Shown here piece after piece: positions 53,249-62,517 of a stretch of 64,000 nt of DNA. The first letter of the stretch is position 1. Each line of letters starts with the position of its first letter. The notes below the pieces were generated by a model. That model saw nothing but the letters and a program-made list of their open reading frames with translations, was not told where the DNA came from and ran no database searches. Source of the stretch: Maritalea sp047634455 (GTDB lineage Bacteria; Pseudomonadota; Alphaproteobacteria; Rhizobiales; Devosiaceae). The translations under genes and the position numbers were made by a program. The stretch covers positions 78,942 through 142,941 of the forward strand of contig NZ_JBLIAI010000002.1 of assembly GCF_047634455.1 (NCBI RefSeq), in the 5' to 3' direction.

Positions 53249-53707
53249 ATGGATGATCTAAACACTAAAAACGCGCCAATCCTCGCTTTGGAAACATTTC
53301 TACCTTACCGGCTAAACCAGGCGGCAGAAAAGGTCAGTCAAAAGTTCGCGCTCGAGTATAAAAAACGCTATGGCCTTACACGACCCGAATGGCGCACATT
53401 TGCGACAATCGGCCAGTTTGGCACCATCACCGCCCGCGAAATTTGCAACCATTCCCCGATGCATAAAACCAAAGTTTCTCGCGCCGTTTTTGCGCTGGAA
53501 AAACGCCGTTGGGTGAAGCGTACGCCCGATCCTGCAGATCGACGTTTAGAGCACTTAGAACTCACAACGATTGGGCAAACCGCCTACAAAGACATGGTTG
53601 GTGTGGCCAATGTGTTTGAAGAAAAATTCATCGAATCGATTGGCGTCAAAGATTCGCAATTTTTGCTCAATGCGCTGGATGCCATCGAACGCCGATTTGA
53701 GGCCTAA
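53249..53707 (+). CDS. MarR-family transcriptional regulator
   Basis: A 152-residue winged-helix regulator: YRLNQAAEKVSQKF (helix 1), RPEWRTFATIGQFGTITARE, the recognition helix in HKTKVSRAVFALEKRRWVKR (20 residues) and the wing D-P-A-D-R-R. It is divergent from hmgA and probably represses the homogentisate operon until the substrate is present. GAGGGAGA precedes ATG 53249; the longer frame from 53108 would run into hmgA. Confidence 0.93.
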   Translation: MDDLNTKNAPILALETFLPYRLNQAAEKVSQKFALEYKKRYGLTRPEWRTFATIGQFGTITAREICNHSPMHKTKVSRAVFALEKRRWVKRTPDPADRRLEHLELTTIGQTAYKDMVGVANVFEEKFIESIGVKDSQFLLNALDAIERRFEA

Positions 53708-53826
53708 TCTTGCCATCGCGGTCATTCTAACATAATTGACACGCTTAAATGCGGCGGCTGTCCAAATCCAATTAACGATATTGAGATAGAAGCTATCTGT
53801 CTTTTAAACTATTTGAGCGAGTTATC

Positions 53827-55185
53827 ATGTCCAATTCACCGTTTAAAGCTTATGACGTTCGCGGCCTGATCCCCGATCAAATCAATATGCCATTTGCTTA
53901 TCGTTTTGGGCAGGCTGTCGCGCATCAACTAAAGGCAAAAACGATCGTGGTGGGCCACGATATGCGGTTGGACAGCGCACCGTTGGCCGAGGCCATTACT
54001 CAAGGTTTAATGGACAGTGGAGTTGATGTTCTGCCTGTTGGACAATGTGGCACCGAAGAAGTTTATTTCCACACCGACAATTCTGGTGCTGACGGTGGTC
54101 TGATGGTGACCGCAAGCCACAACCCGCAAAACTATAATGGGATCAAAATGGTCCTGAAAGGCGCACGGGCGGCCACCCAGGAAAATGCACTCGGACCGTT
54201 GGAAGAACTCGTGATGGGTCAAACAAAGTTTGCGCCGGTGACTTATGAGCTGCGCGGTAAAAAACGCACAATTCTGGATCGCACAAAATATATTGCCCGC
54301 CTGTTAGATCAAGTCAAAGGCCTTGATCTCAAGCCACTCAAGATTGTTTGCCATGCAGGCAACGGTTGCGCTGGCGCAATCATTGATATGCTTGAACCGC
54401 ATTTGCCTTTCACTTTTATCAAAGTCGACCATGAGGCGGATGGCAATCTACCGAACGGCATCCCCAACCCCTTGTTACCAGAAAAGCGCGCCAAAGCCGC
54501 CAACGCGGTCAAAGAACATGGCGCGGATCTCGGCATTGCATGGGACGGAGATTTTGACCGCTGTTTCTTTTACGATCACACGGGCGAATTCGTTGAGGGT
54601 TACTATCTTGTCGGATTGATTGCTCAAACGCTTTTGCAAAACAAGCCGGGCGGCAAAATCATCTATGACCCCCGCCTGACATGGAACACAATTGATGTGG
54701 TTGAAGCCGCAGGTGGCGTGCCGATCATCTCAAAAACCGGGCACGCCTTTTTCAAGCAAATCATGCGCGAAGAAAACGCAATTTATGGTGGCGAAATGAG
54801 CGCCCACCACTATTTTGATGATTTCAGCTTTTGCGATACAGGCATGGTGCCTTGGCTTGCAATTGTTTCAGAAATTTCAACCAGCGGCAAAACATTAAAA
54901 GAGATGGTTGAAGAACGCATCGCTAAATTTCCATGCTCTGGCGAAATCAACTTCACGGTCAAAAATGCACCAGCGCTGCTTCAAAAAATTGAAGAGGTCT
55001 ACACACCCGGCGCAATCAAGGTCGAGCATATTGATGGGGTTAGCGTTGAGTTTGAAAACTGGCGTTTCAACGTGCGCTCATCAAACACCGAGCCATTGCT
55101 GCGCATCAATGTTGAATCACGTGGCGACAAAACCTTGGTCGACCAAAAAGTCAAAGAACTTTCTGACCTCATTAATGCTACTTAG
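53827..55185 (+). CDS. Phosphomannomutase/phosphoglucomutase
   Basis: A 452-residue alpha-D-phosphohexomutase: phospho-serine Ser97 in TASHNP, metal loop DGDFDR, sugar-binding GEMSAHH and phosphate-binding RSSNTEP at the C-terminus. It interconverts 6-phospho and 1-phospho sugars, feeding GDP-mannose or UDP-glucose synthesis. AlgC/ManB-type by motif; which sugar it prefers is not evident. It is a single gene with a hairpin after it. Confidence 0.93.
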   Translation: MSNSPFKAYDVRGLIPDQINMPFAYRFGQAVAHQLKAKTIVVGHDMRLDSAPLAEAITQGLMDSGVDVLPVGQCGTEEVYFHTDNSGADGGLMVTASHNPQNYNGIKMVLKGARAATQENALGPLEELVMGQTKFAPVTYELRGKKRTILDRTKYIARLLDQVKGLDLKPLKIVCHAGNGCAGAIIDMLEPHLPFTFIKVDHEADGNLPNGIPNPLLPEKRAKAANAVKEHGADLGIAWDGDFDRCFFYDHTGEFVEGYYLVGLIAQTLLQNKPGGKIIYDPRLTWNTIDVVEAAGGVPIISKTGHAFFKQIMREENAIYGGEMSAHHYFDDFSFCDTGMVPWLAIVSEISTSGKTLKEMVEERIAKFPCSGEINFTVKNAPALLQKIEEVYTPGAIKVEHIDGVSVEFENWRFNVRSSNTEPLLRINVESRGDKTLVDQKVKELSDLINAT

Positions 55186-55193
55186 ATAAATCT

Positions 55194-55216
55194 GAGCGGT
55201 GCACTAAGCACCGCTC
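55194..55216. terminator. Hairpin between the phosphomannomutase and SDR genes
   Basis: GAGCGGTGC/GCACCGCTC (55194-55202 with 55208-55216, 5-nt loop), symmetric and between convergent genes, eight bases past the phosphomannomutase stop. The T-runs are weak on both sides. Confidence 0.6.
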
Positions 55217-55224
55217 GATTGCTG

Positions 55225-56175
55225 TTAAATCGACCACTTTGCGTCGGCCAACTCTTCAGATACAGCCCAAAGTTTAGCCGCTGCTTCCATATCCTGGCCA
55301 TGGGCTGCCATTGGAAAAATTCCAACTGGACCACCCAAACCACCGCGCTTGACGGGACCATAAAAGGTCACAGGCTGCGCTTCGGGATCGGTTGCGGCCA
55401 AAACCAAGGACTTTGCGCCGTGCGAAGGTGGGTGCGAAAAGAAACGCCCAAACGCGATCATCAACCATTTTTCAATACCGCCCGGCCCGGTGCGCTGCAA
55501 ATTTGTATCCGCATAACCCGGGTGCACCACAAAGGCTGTGACTTTGCTGCCCGCAGCGCTCAACCGCCGCTGCAATTCATGGATAAACAACATATTTGCG
55601 AGCTTACTTTGGCCGTAACTGGCTGTGGAACTATACCCACTTTCAAAACTCAAGTCCTCAAATTTGATCCGCTTCAAACCCCACATATGGGCAATTGACG
55701 AAACCGCAACGATGCGCCCTTCGGCTCTTTCCACCAATGGAAAAAGCAACTGTGCGAACACAAAGTGACCCAAATGATTAACGCCAAATTGGGTTTCAAA
55801 CCCTTCTTTCGTCAGGGTTCGGGTTGGGATCATCATCAAACCAGCATTGTTCAACAACACATCAAGTTTTTCGTGGCTGGAAAGGAATTGTTCCGCCGCC
55901 TGCCGAACACTGGCAAGGGAGGATAGATCCATCAAAATATAGTCAATCGATGCCGCCTTGGTTGCATGTTTTGCAATTTCAGCGACTGCCTCGATTGCCT
56001 TTTGCTCATTGCGGCAAAAGATCGTTACGCGCGCGTTTTTTGAAACGAACACCTTTGCCGCTTCAAAGCCAATGCCGGAATTTCCGCCGGTGATCGCAAC
56101 CACTTTGCCGCTCATGTCTGGCGTTCGGCTGTAATCCCAACCTTGGTTGCCAAACGGTAAGTTGTATTTTGTCAC
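55225..56175 (-). CDS. Short-chain dehydrogenase/reductase, retinol-dehydrogenase-like
   Basis: A 316-residue SDR with the NAD(P) motif AITGGNSGIGFEAAK (about 28-42), NNAGLM, and the catalytic Ser/Tyr/Lys in VSSIAHMWG and YGQSKLAN. The long form resembles retinol-dehydrogenase-like SDRs with unknown bacterial substrates. Its promoter carries a copy of the operator seen before the TetR gene, so the two form a regulon. Confidence 0.88.
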   Translation of the reverse strand: MTKYNLPFGNQGWDYSRTPDMSGKVVAITGGNSGIGFEAAKVFVSKNARVTIFCRNEQKAIEAVAEIAKHATKAASIDYILMDLSSLASVRQAAEQFLSSHEKLDVLLNNAGLMMIPTRTLTKEGFETQFGVNHLGHFVFAQLLFPLVERAEGRIVAVSSIAHMWGLKRIKFEDLSFESGYSSTASYGQSKLANMLFIHELQRRLSAAGSKVTAFVVHPGYADTNLQRTGPGGIEKWLMIAFGRFFSHPPSHGAKSLVLAATDPEAQPVTFYGPVKRGGLGGPVGIFPMAAHGQDMEAAAKLWAVSEELADAKWSI

Positions 56176-56192
56176 ATTTATCTCCGTTAAAG

Positions 56193-56212
56193 TGATTGAT
56201 TAGTCAGTCATT
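56193..56212. promoter_or_regulatory. TetR operator upstream of the SDR gene
   Basis: TGATTGATTAGTCAGTCATT lies 18 bases before the SDR start. Reverse-complemented it matches the 20-nt site at 56956-56975 at 18 of 20 positions. Both have the partly palindromic core TGACT...AGTCA-like. Confidence 0.7.
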
Positions 56213-56256
56213 AATTTGTTGACCGCTTGGTGTGGGAAAAGCGTTAGAAACCCTTT

Positions 56257-56946
56257 TTATTGCTTGGTGATCCCGTTCCAGAAGACGTCAAAACTGGTCT
56301 GGAAGTGCGCATTATGCTCAGCCTCAGACAGATCTTCACTCCACAGCAAATACTCCGCCACGGCTTGCGCTTGGCGGAACATCAGCTCTGCGATCAATTC
56401 AGGCGCAAGCGGTTGTAATCTTCCGCTGACAACGCCATGCGTGAACAAGCTCATCATGTCTTTATAGGGTTCACCAACAGCATCTAGGTCGCTCTTGGAT
56501 ATCCGTTCGGACACGCGAATTTGCTCCATCAGGTGAAACCGTGTCCAATTGGACATGCCCCATTTCAACCCATTATACCAAAGCAGCTCTAACTGATCCC
56601 GCAAGTCGGCATTTTGGTCAAATCCAGCAGAGGCTGAACTGATCATTTCGCGTTTCAGATAGACCAGCACTTCCCTGATCAATTCTTCCTTGGACGCAAA
56701 ATAGTTGAACAAAGTTCCTGTGGCCACTCCTGCATGTTTTGCAACCGACGCTGTGGATGTGTTCCAAAAACCGTTGGCGCCAAACAACTCAATTGAAGCT
56801 TCAATAAGCATACGGCGCTTCGCACTGCGCGCGTCGTCAGCATCGCCATTACTGCCGCCGCTGTGCCCTACACCATTCGAGGCACGCGGATCGGAAGGGG
56901 CGAAAACAATCACATTTCTTGGCATTTTCTTTTCCATAAACGCCAT
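56257..56946 (-). CDS. TetR-family transcriptional repressor
   Basis: A 229-residue regulator with a flexible, Gly/Asp-rich N-terminal leader (1-35) and a TetR helix-turn-helix (about 38-85, RMLIEASIELFGANGFWNTS then VAKHAGVATGTLFNYFASKE). The C-terminal part (about 90-229) binds the ligand. It is read in the same direction as the SDR gene, 81 bases upstream of it. Two matching operators, one before each gene, make autoregulation and control of the SDR likely. Start 56946 or ATGs 56937/56925 are possible. Confidence 0.9.
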   Translation of the reverse strand: MAFMEKKMPRNVIVFAPSDPRASNGVGHSGGSNGDADDARSAKRRMLIEASIELFGANGFWNTSTASVAKHAGVATGTLFNYFASKEELIREVLVYLKREMISSASAGFDQNADLRDQLELLWYNGLKWGMSNWTRFHLMEQIRVSERISKSDLDAVGEPYKDMMSLFTHGVVSGRLQPLAPELIAELMFRQAQAVAEYLLWSEDLSEAEHNAHFQTSFDVFWNGITKQ

Positions 56947-56955
56947 ATAGGAACG

Positions 56956-56975
56956 AATGACTGATTAGTCAATCA
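56956..56975. promoter_or_regulatory. TetR operator upstream of its own gene
   Basis: AATGACTGATTAGTCAATCA ends ten bases upstream of the TetR start codon (56946). It shares 18 of 20 bases with the site before the SDR gene. It overlaps the region where the ribosome or polymerase binds, fitting repression. Confidence 0.7.
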
Positions 56976-57071
56976 ACGCCGGAAGAATTCTCTATTTACA
57001 AATCTGAAACAACGCTACCATTCGACAAAAGACCGATTGGCACAATTCCAAGAGCCTGCTAGATAGAAATC

Positions 57072-57425
57072 ATGTCGATGAAAATGCACCAAACACTACT
57101 CGAGCTTGAACGCGCCATCCTTGCGCCGAACAATCGCGCCAACACAGATTTTCTGATGAACATCCTGACATCGGATTTTTTGGAAATCGGTGCGTCTGGT
57201 ACGCGATATACCCGCGCCAACATAATTGAGCATTTGCGCGAAAAACCAGGGTTTGACGGACCACGCTCCATCGAGAATTTTTTTGCAAAACCGCTGACCG
57301 ATGACACTTGGATTGTGAACTACCGTATTCCTGAAAACGCCACCCAGCGCACCTCCATCTGGCAACGCAGAAGCGGCGACTGGAAAATGCGTTTTCATCA
57401 GGGCACAGTTGAGCAGTCCAAATAG
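57072..57425 (+). CDS. SnoaL/DUF4440-like small protein
   Basis: A 117-residue protein with the NTF2-like cone fold pattern: LLELERAILAPNNRANTDFL, DFLEIGASGTRYTRANIIEHL (split) and TSIWQRRSGDWKMRFHQGT. DUF4440 proteins act as binding pockets or enzymes of varied kind; no function can be assigned. The start is weakly supported (ATG 57072; ATG 57078 also possible). It converges with the DUF2783 gene. Confidence 0.75.
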   Translation: MSMKMHQTLLELERAILAPNNRANTDFLMNILTSDFLEIGASGTRYTRANIIEHLREKPGFDGPRSIENFFAKPLTDDTWIVNYRIPENATQRTSIWQRRSGDWKMRFHQGTVEQSK

Positions 57426-57443
57426 CTCCACTCAGTTCGCTGG

Positions 57444-57635
57444 TCAGCCGCCCGGTTTCTCTGCCGCCTGCATTGCCGCAACCAACACATGTCGATCGCC
57501 AATGTGGTTGGCGAGAATAAGGATCAGCCGCGCATTAATGTCAGCACTTTGTTTGGCGGTTTTACCTTCGTGCAAAGCCAGCAGCTCCGCATAGAAATCA
57601 TCCGCACCAGCGATGTTCGGTTTGGTGTTCAACAT
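57444..57635 (-). CDS. DUF2783-family protein
   Basis: A 63-residue acidic helical protein starting MLNTKPNIAGADDFYAELLA and containing NARLILILANHIGDRHVLVA (about 34-53), the family pattern. Function unknown. ATG 57635 follows GAGGGAATAATT and is ten bases after the FAD monooxygenase stop; an ATG 18 bases upstream would overlap that gene. The MBL-FAD-DUF2783 order recurs in alphaproteobacteria and suggests the small protein serves the monooxygenase. Confidence 0.85.
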   Translation of the reverse strand: MLNTKPNIAGADDFYAELLALHEGKTAKQSADINARLILILANHIGDRHVLVAAMQAAEKPGG

Positions 57636-57645
57636 AATTATTCCC

Positions 57646-59256
57646 TCACCCACGGCCTGTCGCTCTGGCTAACGCAGCCCTGACTTTCGTTTCATCATAT
57701 TCCGTCCAGCGCGCTGCGACATGTTGATCTGGGCGCATCAAATAGACCGCCGCTTTTTGCTCGCCCAAATAGCGTTCGGCAAATGCCGTGCTTAAATGTT
57801 TGTCGGTTTCAATGCGCAACGTTTCGACATTGATCCCACACACGTCCATGGAAATCGGTGCAACTACATTGATTGCTAACAATTGGAACCTGTTGCCCAA
57901 CTGATCTCCAAGCCACCCACCTTCAATGGGCGCGTCAACGTAAGGCGCGCCGGGCCGCGTGCGAGCAGGCAGTTCTGCATCGTCATCTGCGTTCAACATA
58001 GAACCATCATAAATCGCAGGCACGGACAACCGCCCCGAATTGACCAGCGGACGCGCGAATTCATAATGCTCTGCCAGATCCAAAACCGCATCGCGGAACG
58101 AGCGGCTAACAGCAGATTTTGGTGTGATGAAATCCGTTGAACGCGTCGAGTTGAGAATGTTCTCTTCGGCACCGCAAACCCGCTCCCAATCATAGCTGTC
58201 GAGCAGGCTTTCGGGCGCATGTCCATCGATCACCAGCTTAAGCTTCCAGCACAAATTGTCAGTGTCTTGCAGACCAGAGTTTGCGCCCCTTGCACCAAAC
58301 GGTGAGACCTGATGCGCAGCATCACCGGCAAAAATTACATGACCATGTCGAAATTTTTCCATCCGCCGACATTGGAACGTGTAAATCGATACCCACTCAA
58401 GCTCGAATTTGGCATCCTCGCCCAACATCGCCTTGAGGCGCGGAATGACGTTTTCCGGTTTCTTCTCTTTTTCTTTGTCAATGTCCCACCCAAGCTGCAA
58501 GTCGATCCGCCAGACATTGTCTGGTTGCGAGTGCAGCAAAGCCGATTGTCCCCTATTGAAGGGTGGATCAAACCAAAACCAGCGCTCCACCGGAAAATCT
58601 GCTTCCATGATCACATCGGCGATCAGGAAATTGTCTTCAAACACCCGCCCGTCAAAATCCAAATTCAGCATTTGCCGGATCGGCGATGCTGCGCCATCAC
58701 AAACAATCAACCAGTCGGTATCGAGTTGGTACGGCCCATCGGGTGTTTCAATGGAAATCCGCGCGCCATCTTCTTTTGCTTCAACATGGGTGACTTTGTT
58801 CTGCCCACGAATTTCAATCGGCTTGCCTTGGCGTTGCAACTCAAACGCCCGCTCCACCAGATATTGCTCGAAATAATATTGCTGCAAATTGATAAAAGCG
58901 GGCCGCTTGTGACCACCTTCAGGCAGCAGATCAAAATCGTAAACTTGACGTTCGTCAAAGAACACTTTGCCAAGGTTCCAAAGCACACCCTTATCGACAA
59001 ACTCATCGCCGCAGCCAAGCCGATCCAAAATCTCCAATGGGCGTTTCGCATAACAAACGGCGCGCGAACCCCAGCTCACTTTGTCATTGTCATCAACCAC
59101 CACAACAGGCACGTCCTGCATGGCCAAATCGATGGCTGCGCCAAGCCCAATCGGTCCAGCGCCAACCACGATCACGGGATGCCGCACAATTTGTGCGCCA
59201 TCTTGATCAGCGTGCCGCTTGTACGGATAAAGCGGTGTTTCAAAGATTTTGGTCAT
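57646..59256 (-). CDS. FAD-dependent aromatic monooxygenase (MhpA-like)
   Basis: A 536-residue group A flavin monooxygenase: FAD site VVGAGPIGLGAAIDL (about 31-45), the second FAD motif FAGDAAHQVSPFGARGANSG (about 312-331, with the G-D-A-A-H signature), and a C-terminal thioredoxin-like extension. It resembles 3-(3-hydroxyphenyl)propionate hydroxylase-type enzymes, which hydroxylate phenolic rings with NAD(P)H and O2. The substrate here is unknown. It is 36 bases downstream of the MBL hydrolase gene and next to DUF2783. Confidence 0.88.
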   Translation of the reverse strand: MTKIFETPLYPYKRHADQDGAQIVRHPVIVVGAGPIGLGAAIDLAMQDVPVVVVDDNDKVSWGSRAVCYAKRPLEILDRLGCGDEFVDKGVLWNLGKVFFDERQVYDFDLLPEGGHKRPAFINLQQYYFEQYLVERAFELQRQGKPIEIRGQNKVTHVEAKEDGARISIETPDGPYQLDTDWLIVCDGAASPIRQMLNLDFDGRVFEDNFLIADVIMEADFPVERWFWFDPPFNRGQSALLHSQPDNVWRIDLQLGWDIDKEKEKKPENVIPRLKAMLGEDAKFELEWVSIYTFQCRRMEKFRHGHVIFAGDAAHQVSPFGARGANSGLQDTDNLCWKLKLVIDGHAPESLLDSYDWERVCGAEENILNSTRSTDFITPKSAVSRSFRDAVLDLAEHYEFARPLVNSGRLSVPAIYDGSMLNADDDAELPARTRPGAPYVDAPIEGGWLGDQLGNRFQLLAINVVAPISMDVCGINVETLRIETDKHLSTAFAERYLGEQKAAVYLMRPDQHVAARWTEYDETKVRAALARATGRG

Positions 59257-59292
59257 TCTTTCTCCCCAAAGAACGATTGAGCGTTATGGTGA

Positions 59293-60243
59293 TTAGCCTT
59301 GCAGCTGTTCCCACATATCAATATCGCGTTGAGCGGTCCAAATCCGCGGTGTGTCAATGTCCATCGCTTCATCGAACGCGCGGGCGACGTTGAACGGCAG
59401 GCAATGTTCGTAAATCGCATAGTCGCCAAATTTTGGATCGCACTCTGCGCGCACCGCATCCCATGCTTCTTTCAAAGTACCGCCACGTAGCGCAACCTTT
59501 GCTGCAGGAAGATAAGTCGAGCGCACAAAGTCAGAAGTGTTATCAAGTGCTGCGTTGACCAGTTCTTTGCCCACCAGCGCATCGCCGCGACCCGGCGCAA
59601 TTGCATCAACGTCCCAAGATCGAATGGCTTCCAACGTCTCAGGCCAATCGTGGAAATGCCCGTCGCCGCAATAGCAAGCCGACTTATACTCAACGATATC
59701 GCCGGTAAACATGACGTTTTCATCACCCACATAGGCGACAATATCGCCAGCCGTATGCGCGCGTCCAAGATGCATCAAGTCAACCCGCCGCTTGCCCAAA
59801 TAGACCGACATCCGACCGTCAAAAGTCGTGGTTGGCCATGTCAGACCCGGAATGCTTTCATGTCCCTCAAACAAACGTGGGAAGCGTCCAAATTCGCTGT
59901 CCCAGTCTTCTTTGCCACGCTCAGCAACCATTGAGCGTGCTTTTTCGGACATGATCACTTGGCTCGCTCCATAGGCTGACGCACCCAAAACCCGCACCGC
60001 ATGGTAATGGGTCAACACCACATGTGAGATTGGCTTGTCCGTAACTGAGCGAACCTTTTCCACCACCATATTGGCCAAACGAGGCGTCGCCTGTGCGTCG
60101 ATAATCATGACGCTATCGTCGCCAATAATAACACCAGTATTGGGGTCACCCTCAGCGGTAAACGCATAAAGATCACGCCCCACTTCAGTGAACGAGATTT
60201 TTTTGTCTTCCATGTCTCCGGTGGAAGCGAATGCTTTAGCCAT
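59293..60243 (-). CDS. MBL-fold metallo-hydrolase
   Basis: A 316-residue metallo-beta-lactamase-fold protein. The metal motif is THYHAVRVLG (His79, His81), where the usual H-x-H-x-D-H has Val and Arg instead of Asp and His; later His of GRAHTAGD and Asp of FTGDIVE are present. A second metal site may therefore be lost or altered. ATG 60243 follows AGAGGAAAAG. It is the first gene of the MBL-monooxygenase-DUF2783 operon and probably hydrolyses a product of the same pathway. Confidence 0.88.
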   Translation of the reverse strand: MAKAFASTGDMEDKKISFTEVGRDLYAFTAEGDPNTGVIIGDDSVMIIDAQATPRLANMVVEKVRSVTDKPISHVVLTHYHAVRVLGASAYGASQVIMSEKARSMVAERGKEDWDSEFGRFPRLFEGHESIPGLTWPTTTFDGRMSVYLGKRRVDLMHLGRAHTAGDIVAYVGDENVMFTGDIVEYKSACYCGDGHFHDWPETLEAIRSWDVDAIAPGRGDALVGKELVNAALDNTSDFVRSTYLPAAKVALRGGTLKEAWDAVRAECDPKFGDYAIYEHCLPFNVARAFDEAMDIDTPRIWTAQRDIDMWEQLQG

Positions 60244-60493
60244 ATAACTTTTCCTCTTCGCGCAAATGAGCCCTTGCCCGTTGCAAATCATCTGACGCTT
60301 TCGGCCCGATCAATTTGCAACCGTCAAGCGATCATCCCCTATCGCTCTAATTGGTCGCGCTCAGATTAGTTTCAAACGCAACTATGTCAAGTGCGACTTG
60401 TTGATCATTCGGCTAATGCACCCAATTTGAGGTGAATCAAAACCGCCAGCAAAAAAGCTGATAGCGGTGGTCATACGTATGGGGATTTAAATA

Positions 60494-61720
60494 ATGTCGA
60501 CACAACCAACAAAACTAAAACGCTCGCTCAACTTACCTCTGCTAATCCTATACGGCGTTGGAGTGACCATTGGTGCCGGCATTTTCGCGCTGATCGGCGA
60601 AGCAATGCTTATCGCAGGCAACAAGGCGCCAATCGGCTTTGTTATGGCGGGCGTCATCGCGTCAGCCACCGGTCTTTCTTATGCAAAATTGGCGGCGGTA
60701 TATCCTCGCGCTGCAGGCGAAGCCGTCTATGTCAATATTGGCTTAGGTGCAAATTGGGGCCGTATTGTTGGGCTAGGCGTCACAATAACCGCAATTATTT
60801 CAAGCGCCGTGATTGCCATTTCTTTTGCCGGTTATCTGGGGCAGTTAATCGCAGTACCAGCGCCAATTTTGGTCTTGGGCATATTGGCAGTTCTAACCGG
60901 GATCGCATGCTTTGGCGTCAAGGAAAGCGTAATCTTCGCCGCCATCATCACCGCCATTGAGCTCGGCGCACTCATCGTCATTGTTTGGTTCGGCGCAGAC
61001 AGCCTAGCATTGACAAAAAATTGGGTCGCCGCCTTTTCACCATCGGCAGATCTTGCACAATGGCCAGCGATCTCCTCAACTGCATTGCTTGCCTTTTTTG
61101 CTTTCATTGGTTTTGAAGACATCGTCAACATGGCAGAGGAAACCGTAAAGCCTCAGATCAATGTACCGCGCGCGGTCATTGCCACATTAGTGATCACCGT
61201 GCTCATCTACACCCTTGTGGCGCTTATTGCCGTCTCGGCACCTGATCCAAATGCAATTGCGGTCAGCGAGGCACCGCTGGCGACCCTTTTCGCCCAACTT
61301 ACCGGCGGCAATGGCGACTTGATTGCAGCTGCTGCAACTATTGCAATGGTCAATGGCATTTTGGTGCAGATCGTCATGGCGGCACGTGTATTGTTTGGCA
61401 TGGGCATGGAAGGACTGTTGCCGATAGCACTGGCAAAACTTCACCCCGTTCGGCAAACACCGGTGCGCGCTACCCTTCTCGTCGCTGTCCTCATCGCAAT
61501 TCTGGCTCTGACATTCCCCTTAGGTGGCCTCGCCAAAACCACATCAATGGTTATCCTGACCGTCTTCACCCTCGTCAACATTTCGCTTTGGCGCATCGGC
61601 AATCAGCACGACGCTGATCCAAGTTTGCAACGGTGGAAATATTTAGGATTGGTCGGCGCAGCTTTGTCAGGCGGATTGCTTATGATTGAAGTGTTCAACC
61701 AAATGACCAATTTACTTTAA
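60494..61720 (+). CDS. APC-family amino acid permease
   Basis: A 408-residue membrane protein with about 11 to 12 spans. The first span carries GVGVTIGAGIFALIGEAM, the G-x-G-I-F substrate motif of the amino acid-polyamine-organocation family; KAPIGFVMAGVIAS and FFAFIGFEDIVNMAEETVKP follow. It imports amino acids or amines by ion coupling; the substrate is unknown. It ends in a 4-bp overlap with bdhA on the other strand. Confidence 0.9.
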   Translation: MSTQPTKLKRSLNLPLLILYGVGVTIGAGIFALIGEAMLIAGNKAPIGFVMAGVIASATGLSYAKLAAVYPRAAGEAVYVNIGLGANWGRIVGLGVTITAIISSAVIAISFAGYLGQLIAVPAPILVLGILAVLTGIACFGVKESVIFAAIITAIELGALIVIVWFGADSLALTKNWVAAFSPSADLAQWPAISSTALLAFFAFIGFEDIVNMAEETVKPQINVPRAVIATLVITVLIYTLVALIAVSAPDPNAIAVSEAPLATLFAQLTGGNGDLIAAAATIAMVNGILVQIVMAARVLFGMGMEGLLPIALAKLHPVRQTPVRATLLVAVLIAILALTFPLGGLAKTTSMVILTVFTLVNISLWRIGNQHDADPSLQRWKYLGLVGAALSGGLLMIEVFNQMTNLL

Positions 61721-62517
61721 CGTGCTGTCCATCCACCATCGATGGCCAACGACGCGCCGGTTATCGAACAGGCCAAATCGCAACACAAGAAGCCAGCAAG
61801 TTCGGCCACTTCGTCGATCTGCACGAACTTTTTCGTCGGCTGCGGTTGCAGCATGATGTTTTCAATCACTTCTTTTTCACTCAATCCATGCACTTTGCAT
61901 TGATCGGCAAGCTGTTGTTCCACCAAAGGCGTCCAAACATAGCCCGGACAAATCGCATTGCACGTTATGCCATGCTGAGCGTGTTCGAGTGCCGTTACTT
62001 TTGTCAGGCCCAACATACCGTGCTTGGCAGCCACATAGGCAGACTTATACGTCGATGCCACCAAGCCATGCGCGGACGCCACATTAATGACACGCCCCCA
62101 CCTCTTCTCCTGCATCGCAGGCAGCGCCCGCTTGGTGAGATAAAAAGCCGACGATAGATTGATATCCAATATTTTTCGCCACTTATCCGTAGGAAACGCC
62201 GCGACGGGCGCTACATGTTGCATGCCAACATTGTTGACCAAAATGTTCACGTCGCCAAAGCTTGCTTCAATGCCATCATAAAGCTTATCGACCTCGACAT
62301 GATCTGACATATCTGCCTGCGCAAATACCATATCGGGGCCATCATGTTGGTTGACGTCATCCAAAACAGAAACAACATCAACTCCATCCTCATGGCTGTT
62401 GATCACCACCTGTGCGCCCAACGATTTAAGACGCTTGGCAATGCCCAAACCAATACCGCTTGTCCCCCCTGTGACCAGCGCGAGTTTTCCTGCCAACATG
62501 TTTGAACCACCGAACAT
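61717..62517 (-). CDS. bdhA: 3-Hydroxybutyrate dehydrogenase
   Basis: A 266-residue classical SDR: NAD site VTGGTSGIG (15-23), NNVGMQHVAPVAAFPTDKW, catalytic Ser in NVASAHGLVAS and YVAAKHG with Tyr/Lys, and ENIMLQPQPTKKFVQIDEVA, a segment typical of D-3-hydroxybutyrate dehydrogenase. It links 3-hydroxybutyrate (from polyhydroxybutyrate) to acetoacetate, which is also a product of the tyrosine route nearby. ATG 62517 follows AAAGGAAAAA; ATG 62499 would also fit. Confidence 0.88.
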   Translation of the reverse strand: MFGGSNMLAGKLALVTGGTSGIGLGIAKRLKSLGAQVVINSHEDGVDVVSVLDDVNQHDGPDMVFAQADMSDHVEVDKLYDGIEASFGDVNILVNNVGMQHVAPVAAFPTDKWRKILDINLSSAFYLTKRALPAMQEKRWGRVINVASAHGLVASTYKSAYVAAKHGMLGLTKVTALEHAQHGITCNAICPGYVWTPLVEQQLADQCKVHGLSEKEVIENIMLQPQPTKKFVQIDEVAELAGFLCCDLACSITGASLAIDGGWTAR

